A stretch of DNA of 64,000 nt from positions 62,001 to 126,000 of the forward strand of contig NZ_RXNV01000011.1 of NCBI RefSeq assembly GCF_003966265.1, read 5' to 3'. The stretch's first letter is position 1, and each line of letters opens with the position of its first letter. The notes under the pieces were generated by a model that saw only the letters and a list, made by a program, of their open reading frames with translations, had not been told where the DNA came from and made no database searches. The translations under genes and the position numbers were made by a program. The DNA comes from Shewanella atlantica (lineage in GTDB: Bacteria > Pseudomonadota > Gammaproteobacteria > Enterobacterales > Shewanellaceae). Shown one piece after another: positions 42,547-52,504 of this stretch.

Positions 42547-43203
42547 ATGAATAAACGTTTAACTCGGGTTGTTGCAGTGCTTCTGGCTGTTGTCATAGTG
42601 GGGCTGGGAAGCTTCACCGCGCTTCAATTTCAATCGATGATTGCAGAGGATAACCAGATAGAGTTATCCAATAGCTTTATCTACCCTACCCCCAAAAGAC
42701 TGCCGCAATTTAAGCTGATGGAACAACATGGCACCCCCTTCACCAATGCCGATCTGAAGGGCAAGTGGAGCCTGTTTTTCATAGGCTATACCTCTTGTCC
42801 CGATGTTTGCCCGACCACTATGGCTAAACTCACAGCGGCTTACCCCGAACTGTTGGAGTCCGCCGATTTACAGGTGATCTTTCTCTCCGTCGATCCACAA
42901 AGAGACACACAGGAGAAGTTATTAAGCTATATGGATTTTTTTAATCCCAAATTCATCGCATTAACGGGAGACCACACACAACTCTTCCCCCTTACCCGTG
43001 GTTTAGGATTTGTATATGCCATGGTTGGAGATGGAGAAAACTATCAAATCGATCATAGTGCATCGATGGCACTTATCTCCCCCGAAGGAGAGAATATTGC
43101 CATCATTAAGCCGAAGTCTTTAACTCCCGGTACACTTCCTCAAATAACGTCACAAGCCCTCATCTCAGACATTCACCAAATCATACAAATAAAAAATGGG
43201 TGA
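42547..43203 (+). CDS. sco: Sco1/SenC copper chaperone
   Basis: Membrane-anchored thioredoxin-fold protein for CuA metallation of CoxB. 218 residues; anchor at about 7-26; Cu ligands Cys84 and Cys88 in YTSCPDVCPTT and a histidine in YQIDHSASMAL. It is the last cox-cluster gene. The 178 bp to the next gene shows no obvious terminator. Confidence 0.94.
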   Translation: MNKRLTRVVAVLLAVVIVGLGSFTALQFQSMIAEDNQIELSNSFIYPTPKRLPQFKLMEQHGTPFTNADLKGKWSLFFIGYTSCPDVCPTTMAKLTAAYPELLESADLQVIFLSVDPQRDTQEKLLSYMDFFNPKFIALTGDHTQLFPLTRGLGFVYAMVGDGENYQIDHSASMALISPEGENIAIIKPKSLTPGTLPQITSQALISDIHQIIQIKNG

Positions 43204-43381
43204 AACATAATAAATACATGGAGATACCATATATTTGACTTTAACTTCATCTGCGACTAACGAGAAATATTTCCTAACACCAATGTTATAAAAAAACATT
43301 AACCAAAAGAGGAAATCCCCTTATTTGACGACTATCTTTTGATATTGCAGGGACGAGCAATGTTATTCAAAGGAAAATCAG

Positions 43382-43678
43382 ATGACGGATCAAACCATTA
43401 AATTAGATTCAGAATTAACCATTAGAAATATTCAGCCCATATTTGCACGACTTTCTGAGCTATTAACACACGATAAATTACTCCATATAGACGTCAGTCA
43501 ACTATCCCGTGTCGATACAGCTGGTGCTCAACTCCTTTATCTATTTTCCCAAACATGCAATGCACGCTCCCTGAAGGTTGAATGGCAAGGGGGTCAGCCG
43601 GAGCTAAGAACTAACTTAAAAAGCTTAGGTATCGTCATCCCGGAACTTCAAACTGATACACAGGAGATGATGCTATGA
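43382..43678 (+). CDS. STAS-domain protein
   Basis: 98-residue single STAS domain (SpoIIAA-like). The phospho-site loop reads VDTAGAQLL, with threonine where serine is usual. AAAGGAAAA precedes the ATG. It is the first gene of the chemotaxis cluster and overlaps the CheY-like gene by 4 bp. STAS-CheY-CheA order is familiar from other Shewanella and Vibrio chemotaxis loci. Confidence 0.9.
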   Translation: MTDQTIKLDSELTIRNIQPIFARLSELLTHDKLLHIDVSQLSRVDTAGAQLLYLFSQTCNARSLKVEWQGGQPELRTNLKSLGIVIPELQTDTQEMML

Positions 43679-44037
43679 AGAGAATATTAGCAGTCGACGA
43701 CTCAGCATCGATGCGCCAAATGGTGGGCTTTACACTTAAAACCGCAGGATTTGATGTCACTGAGGCGAGTAACGGCGACGAAGCATTAAAAGTCGCTCAG
43801 AAGGGAGAGTACGATCTGGTCATCTCAGATGTAAACATGCCCGTCATGGATGGACTCACCCTCATTCGGAACCTACGTACACTACCTGCCTATAAATTTA
43901 CTCCGTTATTAATGCTGACCACAGAGTCAGGAACAGACAAGAAACAGGAAGGTCGTTCAGCCGGTGCCACTGGCTGGATTGTAAAACCCTTCAATCCGGA
44001 TCAACTTTTAGCAACTGTCCGGAAAGTACTGGGTTAG
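43675..44037 (+). CDS. cheY: CheY-like response regulator
   Basis: 120-residue receiver domain with no output domain. Acidic pocket Asp8/Asp9, phospho-acceptor Asp52 (VISDVNMPVMDG), switch Thr in MLTTES and Lys in WIVKPFN. It is expected to be phosphorylated by the CheA two genes on. Whether it acts at the flagellar motor or as a phosphate sink is unknown. Confidence 0.94.
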   Translation: MKRILAVDDSASMRQMVGFTLKTAGFDVTEASNGDEALKVAQKGEYDLVISDVNMPVMDGLTLIRNLRTLPAYKFTPLLMLTTESGTDKKQEGRSAGATGWIVKPFNPDQLLATVRKVLG

Positions 44038-44082
44038 TCAGAATAAAATTCGTCAAATGGATATAACGGGTGGCAATTAAAT

Positions 44083-46149
44083 ATGGAAATCGATCTCAGT
44101 CAGTTTAGCCAGGTTTTTTTCGAAGAAAGCCTGGAAGGCTTAGAAAGCATGGAGTCAGAGTTACTCAAGCTTGATGTCAATGAACCTGAAGATGAATCTA
44201 TCAACACGATTTTCCGGGCTGCACACTCTATAAAGGGTGGCAGCGCCACATTCGGTTTCACCCAAGTCGCGAACTACACACATCTGCTCGAAACTCTGCT
44301 CGATGAGATAAGAGATGGTCGTCGCCAGATGACCGGTGAACACCAAGACATGCTTCTTCTCTCGGTGGATCTTCTGCGAAACATGATCGATGCCTTGATG
44401 CGTAAAACAGACTTCGACGATCCGCTATTATCTCAACTTGAAAAACGATTTACTGCGGAGCTGGAGGGAGACTCAAAAGACGTTTCAGGGGATGATGCAA
44501 CACAAGCCGATACCAAGCAGACACCTGACGAGCAACTCTGGCATATAGATTTTCAGGCCGGAATAGATATTCTGCGATGCGGAAACGACCCCCTGCTCAT
44601 GTTCACAGAACTAAGACAGCTGGGTGAACTCACCGTTAAGTTAGACGAGGCTAGTTACCCGGATTTTGTCGATATAGATCCCGAAGCCTGTTACCTCAGT
44701 TGGCACCTTGAACTCATCACGGAACAGAAAATTGAACGTCTGAAAGAGGTATTTGAATGGGTCGAAGATGAGTGCACCATTCACTACAGTTCATCGGCCA
44801 TAGATACCGGGGAGACAAGAGAGCTTCAAGGCGATTCCGAGTCGGCTCAGACTTCTCCAGAGCCTGAATCAACTCAGGCATCAACTTCGACATCAGATAG
44901 CCTACCCGCTGAGGTGGTTAAGCCCAAAATCGTTTCACAAGCAAAATCTCCCGAGGGTGGCTCCATTCGAGTCAGCATAGAGAAAATTGATCTACTCATA
45001 AATATGGTCGGAGAGCTGGTCATTACTCAGGCGATGTTAGGTCAGATAGGACAGCAAGATGAGATCGACGAGGAATCATTACTCTCCATGAAGCAGGGAT
45101 TAGAGCAACTAGCCTCACACACCCGGGATCTTCAAGAAAGCGTAATGCAGATCAGAATGTTACCTATCAGTTTTGCCTTCAATCGTTTTCCCAGACTGGT
45201 AAGAGACATTGGCCAGCAGTTAGGCAAAAAAGTCGATTTAATCCTTAAGGGAGAAGATACCGAGCTGGATAAAACGGTAATGGAAAAAATTGTCGACCCT
45301 ATGGTGCATCTGGTTAGAAACTCACTGGATCATGGTCTGGAAACTCCAGAAATACGGGCCAGTAAAGGCAAACCTGAAACAGGCAGTATTACGCTCAACG
45401 CTTTCCATCAAGGTGGCAATATCATTATCGAAATAATCGATGATGGGGCGGGATTGGATACAGATAGGATACTTCAAAAAGCCAGAGATAAAGGCTTGGT
45501 CGCGGATGATGAAGAGCTTAGTACCGAAGCGATTCATCAACTTATTTTCAAGGCTGGATTCTCTACCGCAGATGCCGTCTCGGATCTATCCGGCAGAGGC
45601 GTTGGCATGGATGTGGTTCGCCGAAATATTAATGAACTCAACGGCACAATTGAACTTAAGTCGACTCAAGATAAAGGTAGCCGCTTCACCATACGACTTC
45701 CCCTTACTCTGGCCATTCTGGACGGGCAGCTGGTAAGAATAGGTCATCACACCTATGTAGTACCACTCGTCTCTATTCATGAGTCTTTACAGGTAGAACC
45801 ACAGCGCATCAACCGTATCAGTGAGAATCACGAGCTGGTCAGGCTGAGAGATGAGTACCTTCCTGTGATCAAAGTATTTCAAGAGTTCGGTCATGAAGCC
45901 GATGCCGTTGAGATCAAAGATGGTCTGGTCATGGTCGTTGATTCCAATAATGAAAAAATTGGTTTGCTCGTGGATGAGTTGTTATCACAACAGCAGGTGG
46001 TTATCAAAAGTCTGGAAGATAACTATAACAAGGTCCCCGGAGTATCAGGAGCCACAATCCTGGGTGATGGAACCGTTGCTTTAATTATTGATATTTCAGG
46101 ATTAGTTAGCCTTGCCGGCATCACTAATACCAATGAGCATGCAGCTTAA
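44083..46149 (+). CDS. cheA: Chemotaxis histidine kinase CheA
   Basis: 688 residues. HPt domain with phospho-acceptor His48 (FRAAHSIKGGSATFGF); a middle domain of about residues 150-240; dimerisation helices from about 295; ATPase with N box VRNSLDHGLE, DDGAGLD and GRGVGMDVV; CheW-like C-terminal domain. All catalytic boxes are present. The Glu/Ser/Thr-rich linker (about 240-285) is long. Confidence 0.97.
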   Translation: MEIDLSQFSQVFFEESLEGLESMESELLKLDVNEPEDESINTIFRAAHSIKGGSATFGFTQVANYTHLLETLLDEIRDGRRQMTGEHQDMLLLSVDLLRNMIDALMRKTDFDDPLLSQLEKRFTAELEGDSKDVSGDDATQADTKQTPDEQLWHIDFQAGIDILRCGNDPLLMFTELRQLGELTVKLDEASYPDFVDIDPEACYLSWHLELITEQKIERLKEVFEWVEDECTIHYSSSAIDTGETRELQGDSESAQTSPEPESTQASTSTSDSLPAEVVKPKIVSQAKSPEGGSIRVSIEKIDLLINMVGELVITQAMLGQIGQQDEIDEESLLSMKQGLEQLASHTRDLQESVMQIRMLPISFAFNRFPRLVRDIGQQLGKKVDLILKGEDTELDKTVMEKIVDPMVHLVRNSLDHGLETPEIRASKGKPETGSITLNAFHQGGNIIIEIIDDGAGLDTDRILQKARDKGLVADDEELSTEAIHQLIFKAGFSTADAVSDLSGRGVGMDVVRRNINELNGTIELKSTQDKGSRFTIRLPLTLAILDGQLVRIGHHTYVVPLVSIHESLQVEPQRINRISENHELVRLRDEYLPVIKVFQEFGHEADAVEIKDGLVMVVDSNNEKIGLLVDELLSQQQVVIKSLEDNYNKVPGVSGATILGDGTVALIIDISGLVSLAGITNTNEHAA

Positions 46150-46200
46150 ACACTGAAGAGATAAACCTCTCGGTAAACAAGGAAGACGGAGCTTGAAAAT

Positions 46201-46752
46201 ATGACAGAGCTAAGCCAACAAGAGCAGGCCAGTATGGATGATGCCAGTCAGCAATATTTAACTTTCATCATGGCTAGCGAAGAATATGGTGTCGATATTC
46301 TTTCTGTACAAGAGATTAGAGGCTGGGAAGCGACGACTGTCATTCCAAACTCCCCCAGTCATGTAAAGGGCGTTATTAACCTCAGGGGGACGATTGTTCC
46401 TATCATAGATCTGAGACAGAGGTTTGGCATTGAAACGCTCGAGTATGGAGCCACAACCGTAGTCATAGTCGTTAAGGTTGCCATGTCTGATGAGCACAAA
46501 GTCATAGGCATTGTCGTCGACGCTGTTTCCGATGTATTTAGTGTGAATGATGCCGATGTGCGTGATGCCCCCGATTTTGGTGACGACACTAACCTGGGCT
46601 TTATAAAAGGGCTCACCAATGCTGCAGATAAGATGGTTATCTTGCTGGATATTAATATGCTGCTCGGCAGCGAAATTTTGCCTGAAGCATCTCAACTTTC
46701 TAACTTAATTAACAATATTGATGCTCAGCAGCCACAAGCTGTTAATGCATAA
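46201..46752 (+). CDS. cheW: Chemotaxis coupling protein CheW
   Basis: 183-residue adaptor linking CheA and receptors. Typical segments: YLTFIMASEEYGVDILSVQE, HVKGVINLRGTIVPIIDLRQ and GIVVDAVSDVF. It lies between cheA and the receptor gene. Confidence 0.96.
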   Translation: MTELSQQEQASMDDASQQYLTFIMASEEYGVDILSVQEIRGWEATTVIPNSPSHVKGVINLRGTIVPIIDLRQRFGIETLEYGATTVVIVVKVAMSDEHKVIGIVVDAVSDVFSVNDADVRDAPDFGDDTNLGFIKGLTNAADKMVILLDINMLLGSEILPEASQLSNLINNIDAQQPQAVNA

Positions 46753-46775
46753 ACAGGTATAACGAGGATAAACGA

Positions 46776-49367
46776 ATGGAAGCACAAAAATCCAACCTAT
46801 CGAATGCAAACAGCTTACCCATTGCTGGTTTGGTTCTAATCCTTATTTCATTAGGATTATTATTTTCAGGTCAGGCGACGAGCTGGGTTGCCGCAACTCA
46901 AATCATTGCACTCATGCTCATTGCCTCAGGGCTTGTGAAACATAACCAGACTCAAAAATTGAGTGAACAGGCACTCTATGAGGTGGGCCAAGCTTTGGGA
47001 AGCAGTGAACAGACAAAGTTTTCAGATATTGATATTCCAAATTGGGAATTGCTCACCAATAAAATCGATAATTTGCATGAGAAACAACTGCAAAACGAAA
47101 CGATTACCAAGGCATTAGACGTTTGTAAGACCAACGTCATGATGGCCGATGCCGATTACAACATCACCTATATGAATAACTCGGTCAACGAAATGCTCTT
47201 GGAAAATGAGAAGACTCTTAAAACGGGTTTACCTAACTTCGACGCCAAAAATCTTATCGGTAAAAACATCGATATTTTTCATAAAAACCCTTCTCATCAG
47301 AGAAGAATGCTCGACGGCTTAAACTCAAGCTACGAGGTTAGCATTGAAGTCGCAGGCCTTAATTTCAATTTAATCGCCAGCCCTATATTCTTAAATGGAG
47401 TACGAACCGGCACCGTCGTCGAATGGCAAGATGTCACGGCAAAATTAGCTAAAGAGGCAGAAGAGCAAAGGCAGGCCTCCGAAACGGGTCGCATTAAGCA
47501 AGCTTTAGATGTCTGTAAAGCCAACGTCATGATGGCCGATGTCGACTACAACATCATCTATCTCAATGACTCGGTCAACGAGATGTTGGGTGATAATGAA
47601 AAGACACTTCAACAGAGTCTGCCGAACTTCAATGTCAAAGAACTTATCGGCAATAACATAGACATCTTCCATAAGACCCCGTCGCACCAAAGAAAAGTTC
47701 TGGATAATTTAACCGGAAGCTATGAAACCAGCATAAAGGTCGCAGGCCTCGATTTCACCTTGATAGCAACCCCGGTTTTCAATAACGGAGAGCGAACAGG
47801 AACCGTAGTTGAATGGCAAGATGTTACCGCTAAATTAGCTAAAGAGGCTGAAGATCTAAGACTCGCTTCAGAAAATGCCCGTATCAAACAAGCACTCGAT
47901 AATGTATCGGCAAATACCATGGTGGCAGATACCGATCTCAACATCATCTATATGAATAATGCCGTAGGAAACATGTTCAAAGCGGCACAATCCGACATAG
48001 TCAAAGACCTACCTAACTTCGATGCCAATAATCTTATCGGCGTAAATATCGACGGTTTCCATAAAAACCCCAGCCACCAGCGAAATTTATTAGGCAGCTT
48101 ATCGACAACATATTCCAGCCAACTCAAGGTCGGCGGACGCACATTCAAAGTTGTGGCTAACCCCATCAAAGATGATAACGGAGAGAGCATAGGTACGGTT
48201 GTCGAGTGGACAGACCGCACCGCAGAGGTTGCTATAGAACAGGAGATAGACACCATCATCTCATCGGCTGCTGCAGGAGACTTGAGTCATAGAGTGTCGA
48301 CGGAAGGAAAAGATGGTTTCTTCCTTAACCTATCCAATGGCCTCAACCGATTAGTCGGGATTGCAGATAATGTAATTTCAGATGTGGTCAATGTATTCGA
48401 TGGACTAGCCAAAGGTGATCTAACCCGCCAGATAGATGGTGAATATGAGGGTCAATTTGAGAAGCTACAACAGGATGCAAACGCGACAGCCACACGTCTG
48501 ACCGAGGTGATTGGTGGTATCAATGAGTCAGCCAACACTGTGACCTCCGGGGCCGAAGAGATTGCACAGGGCAACGCAGATCTTAGTCAGCGAACCGAAG
48601 AGCAAGCCGCCTCACTCGAGGAGACAGCTTCAAGCATGGAACAGATGACGGCAACCGTCACCCAAAGCGCTCAAAATGCAACGATAGCTAATGAGTTAGC
48701 TCAGGAAGCCAACTCAAAAGCCGATCATGGCGGTAAGGTGGTTGAGCAAGCCGTCACCGCAATGGAAGCAATCAATGATTCCAGCAAGCGTATATCAGAC
48801 ATCATAGGTGTTATCGATGAGATAGCCTTCCAGACCAACCTGCTGGCACTCAATGCGGCCGTCGAAGCGGCGCGAGCCGGTGAACAGGGGCGTGGTTTTG
48901 CCGTCGTCGCCGGTGAAGTCAGGAACCTGGCTCAACGCAGCGCCGGTGCGGCCAAAGAAATTAAGGAGCTGATACGTGACAGCGTAGGTAAGGTCACCGA
49001 TGGCACTCAACTGGTTAACCAATCGGGTGACACACTTCAGGATATTGTTCAGGCCGTGACTAAAGTAGCCGACATGATTAGCCAGATAAGCATAGCGTCA
49101 GAACAGCAATCTTCAGGCATTCAGGAGGTGAATAAGGCTATTTCCCAAATGGACGAGATGACTCAGCAAAATGCGGCCTTGGTAGAAGAGGTATCTGCGG
49201 CAGGAGATGCCATGGCCGAACAGGCCCGCAACATGAAGAGTCAGCTGAGTTTCTTCCAGGCTAAGGAGCAAACCAGTTCAGGAATTGCATCGGCGCCATT
49301 AGCCCTCGTTTCGGGAGACACTCACGGAAACTTAAATATCAGCAGTGAAGAGTGGAACGAATTTTAG
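46776..49367 (+). CDS. Methyl-accepting chemoreceptor with three cytoplasmic PAS repeats
   Basis: 863 residues. Two close N-terminal membrane helices (about 16-32 and 36-54) leave almost no periplasmic part. Three PAS modules of 130 residues follow (about 113-490), each with NxxxxM, PNFxxxxLIGxNID and FHKxPSHQR, ending GTVVEW. The signalling domain contains HAMP-like ISSAAAGDLSHRV, ETASSMEQMTATV and the tip IDEIAFQTNLLALNAAVEAA. The design implies an internal signal such as redox, oxygen or energy state. The conserved FHK histidine could be a haem ligand as in Aer2-type PAS receptors (inference). Confidence 0.94.
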   Translation: MEAQKSNLSNANSLPIAGLVLILISLGLLFSGQATSWVAATQIIALMLIASGLVKHNQTQKLSEQALYEVGQALGSSEQTKFSDIDIPNWELLTNKIDNLHEKQLQNETITKALDVCKTNVMMADADYNITYMNNSVNEMLLENEKTLKTGLPNFDAKNLIGKNIDIFHKNPSHQRRMLDGLNSSYEVSIEVAGLNFNLIASPIFLNGVRTGTVVEWQDVTAKLAKEAEEQRQASETGRIKQALDVCKANVMMADVDYNIIYLNDSVNEMLGDNEKTLQQSLPNFNVKELIGNNIDIFHKTPSHQRKVLDNLTGSYETSIKVAGLDFTLIATPVFNNGERTGTVVEWQDVTAKLAKEAEDLRLASENARIKQALDNVSANTMVADTDLNIIYMNNAVGNMFKAAQSDIVKDLPNFDANNLIGVNIDGFHKNPSHQRNLLGSLSTTYSSQLKVGGRTFKVVANPIKDDNGESIGTVVEWTDRTAEVAIEQEIDTIISSAAAGDLSHRVSTEGKDGFFLNLSNGLNRLVGIADNVISDVVNVFDGLAKGDLTRQIDGEYEGQFEKLQQDANATATRLTEVIGGINESANTVTSGAEEIAQGNADLSQRTEEQAASLEETASSMEQMTATVTQSAQNATIANELAQEANSKADHGGKVVEQAVTAMEAINDSSKRISDIIGVIDEIAFQTNLLALNAAVEAARAGEQGRGFAVVAGEVRNLAQRSAGAAKEIKELIRDSVGKVTDGTQLVNQSGDTLQDIVQAVTKVADMISQISIASEQQSSGIQEVNKAISQMDEMTQQNAALVEEVSAAGDAMAEQARNMKSQLSFFQAKEQTSSGIASAPLALVSGDTHGNLNISSEEWNEF
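47112..48281 (+). repeat. 390-bp PAS-encoding tandem repeat (3 copies)
   Basis: Equivalent codons (ALDxxxxN) begin at 47112, 47502 and 47892, an exact 390 bp period. Copies 1 and 2 are strongly alike at DNA level, copy 3 is more diverged, pointing to two duplication events. Confidence 0.9.
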
Positions 49368-49408
49368 GAGACGAGGAATTGGAAATCATAGATGAAAAGG
49401 AGTTTTCT

Positions 49409-50251
49409 ATGACACAGGCAGACTTTGATTTTATTCAAAGTCTTGCCTATGAAAAAACGGGAATAGTACTACCGGAAAGAAAGAAACACATGGTGTACTC
49501 GAGACTCAGTCGACGATTACGCCATCTGAATTTTGGTAATTTTTCCCAATACTGCTCCCATATTCAAAATACTCCGGATGAGATGATTAACTTTGTTAAT
49601 GCACTCACAACCAATTTGACTGCATTTTTCAGAGAGGAGCACCATTTCCAATACCTGGAGAGCAAGGTGATCCCCGAATGGAAAAAGAATAAGAACAGGC
49701 GCCTCAGGGTTTGGTCATCGGCCTGCTCTACCGGCGAGGAGCCTTACAGTATTGCCATGATTTTGGAACAGCACTTTTCCGGGATAGAGTGGGATCTTAA
49801 AGTGTTGGCGACGGATCTCGACACCAATGTGCTCAGCAAGGCCTCTATTGGCAGTTATGCCAGTGACTCGGTGACAAACTTACCCGGGCGATATGCTGAC
49901 AGATATGCATGTCAAACTGACAATGGCCAAAAAATTCAGATGCGATCCAGCATTCAGAAGATGATCCACTTTAAGCAACTAAATCTATTGGGAGAGTGGC
50001 CAATGAAGGGGCCATTTGACGTGATTTTTTGCAGAAATGTCCTCATCTATTTTGATAATGAGACTAAGAAAAAGATCATCGCCAGGTTCAGAAAGCTGCT
50101 TAGCCCCCAAGGTTACCTATTTATCGGACATTCGGAAACATTGACCCATATTTCTGAAGATTTTGATCTTATCGGACAAACGATTTATAGGCCGATAGGA
50201 CATGGCGACAATAAGTTGCAACAGACGAAGCGATCCGTTGCTAACCTCTAG
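49409..50251 (+). CDS. cheR: Chemoreceptor methyltransferase CheR
   Basis: 280 residues from ATG 49409, chosen because AAGGAG lies 7 nt upstream; a GTG at 49352 would overlap the receptor gene and add a non-conserved tail. SAM site VWSSACSTGEEPYSIAMIL; DVIFCRNVLIYFDNETKK and GYLFIGHSETL are diagnostic. It methylates receptor glutamates, opposing CheB. Confidence 0.95.
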   Translation: MTQADFDFIQSLAYEKTGIVLPERKKHMVYSRLSRRLRHLNFGNFSQYCSHIQNTPDEMINFVNALTTNLTAFFREEHHFQYLESKVIPEWKKNKNRRLRVWSSACSTGEEPYSIAMILEQHFSGIEWDLKVLATDLDTNVLSKASIGSYASDSVTNLPGRYADRYACQTDNGQKIQMRSSIQKMIHFKQLNLLGEWPMKGPFDVIFCRNVLIYFDNETKKKIIARFRKLLSPQGYLFIGHSETLTHISEDFDLIGQTIYRPIGHGDNKLQQTKRSVANL

Positions 50252-50354
50252 GAATAAACTAGCAGCTATTGTTGCGGCGCTACACCTTTACTCATTAGAA
50301 TAGATTTCACCTCAGGTCAAAGATTGACCAAGTGCAGCGACAAGGATAGAGGTT

Positions 50355-51392
50355 ATGATAAAAGTTTTGATCGTTGATGACTCTCCACTGGTTAGGCAAC
50401 TACTGACTCACTTGCTTAGTGACACCTCCGACATCAGCGTCGTTGGCGCCGCCGAAGATCCCTATGAAGCCAGAGAGCTGATAAAGAAGTTTAACCCTGA
50501 TGTGCTGACCCTGGATATTGAGATGCCTAAGATGGATGGAATAGCATTCCTGCGCAATCTCATGAAACTCAGACCCATGCCAGTTGTCATGATCTCTACT
50601 CTCACAGAAAAAGGAGCGGCTGTAACACTCGAAGCACTGTCCATAGGTGCCGTTGACTTCATCTCTAAACCTAAGTCAGATCTGACTAATAAACTGATGG
50701 AATATCGAGATGAGCTGATTGAAAAGGTACGCTTCGCAGCCAAGAGTAAAGTCCGTCCAACCTCACCTATGCCGGCTACCAGGTTAAGCACATCACCCAC
50801 AAGGTGTTCACAGAGTCAGCTTATTGCGATTGGTGCCTCTACCGGTGGCACCGAAGCTATTCAGCGTTTAATCTGTCAACTTCCCTCTGATGTGCCTCCC
50901 ATCGTCATAGCACAGCATATCCCGGCCGCGTTTAGTGCTTCATTTGCCAAACGACTGGACAGCCATGCCAGCATGAGAGTTATAGAGGCTCAGGGCGGAG
51001 AGCTATTAAAACCTGGAACGGCTTATATCGCACCGGGAAATGCTCATCTCATCATAGAGAGAAGAGGAGGACTGTGTTATACCAGACTCTTAGATACGGA
51101 TCCGGTTAACAGGCATAAACCCTCTGTCGATGTGCTATTCGATAGTGTCGCCGAAACTGCCGGGAAATCGGCATTAGGCGTGATCCTTACCGGTATGGGG
51201 AAAGATGGGGCCAAAGGGTTGCTGAATATGAAACAGAGCGGCGCTTACACTCTGGCACAAGATGAGGCCAGCTCGGTAGTTTGGGGAATGCCGGGGGCAG
51301 CCGTAGAACTGGATGCCAATTGTGAGGAGTTACATATAGACAGGATCCCGGCAAAGCTCCTGTCAGTCATGAAAAATGCCTCGCAAGCTTAG
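50355..51392 (+). CDS. cheB: Chemotaxis methylesterase CheB
   Basis: 345 residues: receiver domain with Asp54 (LTLDIEMPKMDG), then esterase domain with the Ser in AIGASTGGTEA, His in IAQHIPAAFS and Asp in LTGMGKDGAKG. Demethylates or deamidates receptors when phosphorylated by CheA. The 103 bp before it holds no cheD, which often sits between cheR and cheB in related clusters. Confidence 0.96.
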   Translation: MIKVLIVDDSPLVRQLLTHLLSDTSDISVVGAAEDPYEARELIKKFNPDVLTLDIEMPKMDGIAFLRNLMKLRPMPVVMISTLTEKGAAVTLEALSIGAVDFISKPKSDLTNKLMEYRDELIEKVRFAAKSKVRPTSPMPATRLSTSPTRCSQSQLIAIGASTGGTEAIQRLICQLPSDVPPIVIAQHIPAAFSASFAKRLDSHASMRVIEAQGGELLKPGTAYIAPGNAHLIIERRGGLCYTRLLDTDPVNRHKPSVDVLFDSVAETAGKSALGVILTGMGKDGAKGLLNMKQSGAYTLAQDEASSVVWGMPGAAVELDANCEELHIDRIPAKLLSVMKNASQA

Positions 51393-51419
51393 TGCTATAC
51401 ATGCTCAGGCTTTCACCGA

Positions 51420-52481
51420 TTACTCCTTAATCCATGTTCCATCATCCTTGGCTCTCACCCAAGGTTGTGAGAACCAGTAGTAACCCGATGCACTCTTACT
51501 CGGCGCGGTGCAGTTATACCTGGATCTTCCTGCGGGCAGATCAAATTCGGCTCGGATACTGAACTCATTCGCACTCAACCATAGTGGCTTTTTAGCCCCC
51601 TGACCCTGTATGAAGCACATCATTTGATGCGGATAGATATCTGACATATCCAAAGTGACCCTCAACTCGGGACGCCACTGACCCTTCTTCAACTCTGGAT
51701 CACTATTGGTTTGCGATAACACAGGCATATTCAAGCTATGCAACTTAACCTTTAAACTCGACAGCTCGGCATAGACACCCGCAACCGGAAATCTCGGCAG
51801 GGCCGTTAAAGGGGAGTGGGAGCCAGCGGCTCCTGACTGCTGTCCTAATCCGATAAACCCATGTTCACTCAACATAGACTCTATCGCTTGATTATACTCT
51901 CCATAGGGATATGCCAACATCTTATGGCTTTGACCCGTAGCCCTGTTTATCTCATCTTCTGTTTTAAGAATATTCTCTTCAATACGCGCCAACCACTGAA
52001 CATCTGACTCATCTTCCAGCTTACGTATCAGATGCTCGTGCCCCCAACTATGGTTAGCAATCTCAGCCCCCTCACGAGAGAGCTGGATAAGATCATCCCA
52101 GCTCATCATTTGACGATACTTTGCTTTAATCGGTTCAACCGAGACAAATACCGTGTAGGGGAATCCATATTCCTTTAAAATAGGATGAGCCATTTTAGCA
52201 ATACTTTGATAACCATCATCGAAAGTTATCACCACCGTTTTGGCGGGTAATGCCTGATCAGTTTTAATGGCATCGACTACTTGAGATAGCGGTGTCACAA
52301 CAAAGTCATTATCGGCCAGGTATTGCATCTGCTCGCTAAATTGAGCGGGGGTCACACTGGTGATCGCAGGCGTATCTTCAGATACATGGTGATACTGCAA
52401 AATCACAGCAGAATGAGCCGAAAAGCCAAACACTGAGCAGCCAAGTAGCATTAGCAGCCTTATTACAGCGCCTTTAAACAT
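51420..52481 (-). CDS. Exported polysaccharide deacetylase (NodB domain)
   Basis: 353 residues from ATG 52481, which begins a clean signal peptide (MFKGAVIRLLMLLGCSVFGF). A longer frame upstream would run into the divergent pump gene and is rejected. NodB motifs: TFDDGYQS, NHSWGHEH and PYGEYN. It resembles PgaB-type deacetylase domains acting on N-acetylated polysaccharides. Only 23 bp separate its start from that of the MATE gene. Confidence 0.88.
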   Translation of the reverse strand: MFKGAVIRLLMLLGCSVFGFSAHSAVILQYHHVSEDTPAITSVTPAQFSEQMQYLADNDFVVTPLSQVVDAIKTDQALPAKTVVITFDDGYQSIAKMAHPILKEYGFPYTVFVSVEPIKAKYRQMMSWDDLIQLSREGAEIANHSWGHEHLIRKLEDESDVQWLARIEENILKTEDEINRATGQSHKMLAYPYGEYNQAIESMLSEHGFIGLGQQSGAAGSHSPLTALPRFPVAGVYAELSSLKVKLHSLNMPVLSQTNSDPELKKGQWRPELRVTLDMSDIYPHQMMCFIQGQGAKKPLWLSANEFSIRAEFDLPAGRSRYNCTAPSKSASGYYWFSQPWVRAKDDGTWIKE

Positions 52482-52504
52482 AAAATTTGAACCTCTGAGA
52501 TTAT

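Noticed and set aside
52482..52504. SOS box before the dinF-like gene
   Set aside because: No CTG-N10-CAG sequence is present in the 23 bp gap or just around it.
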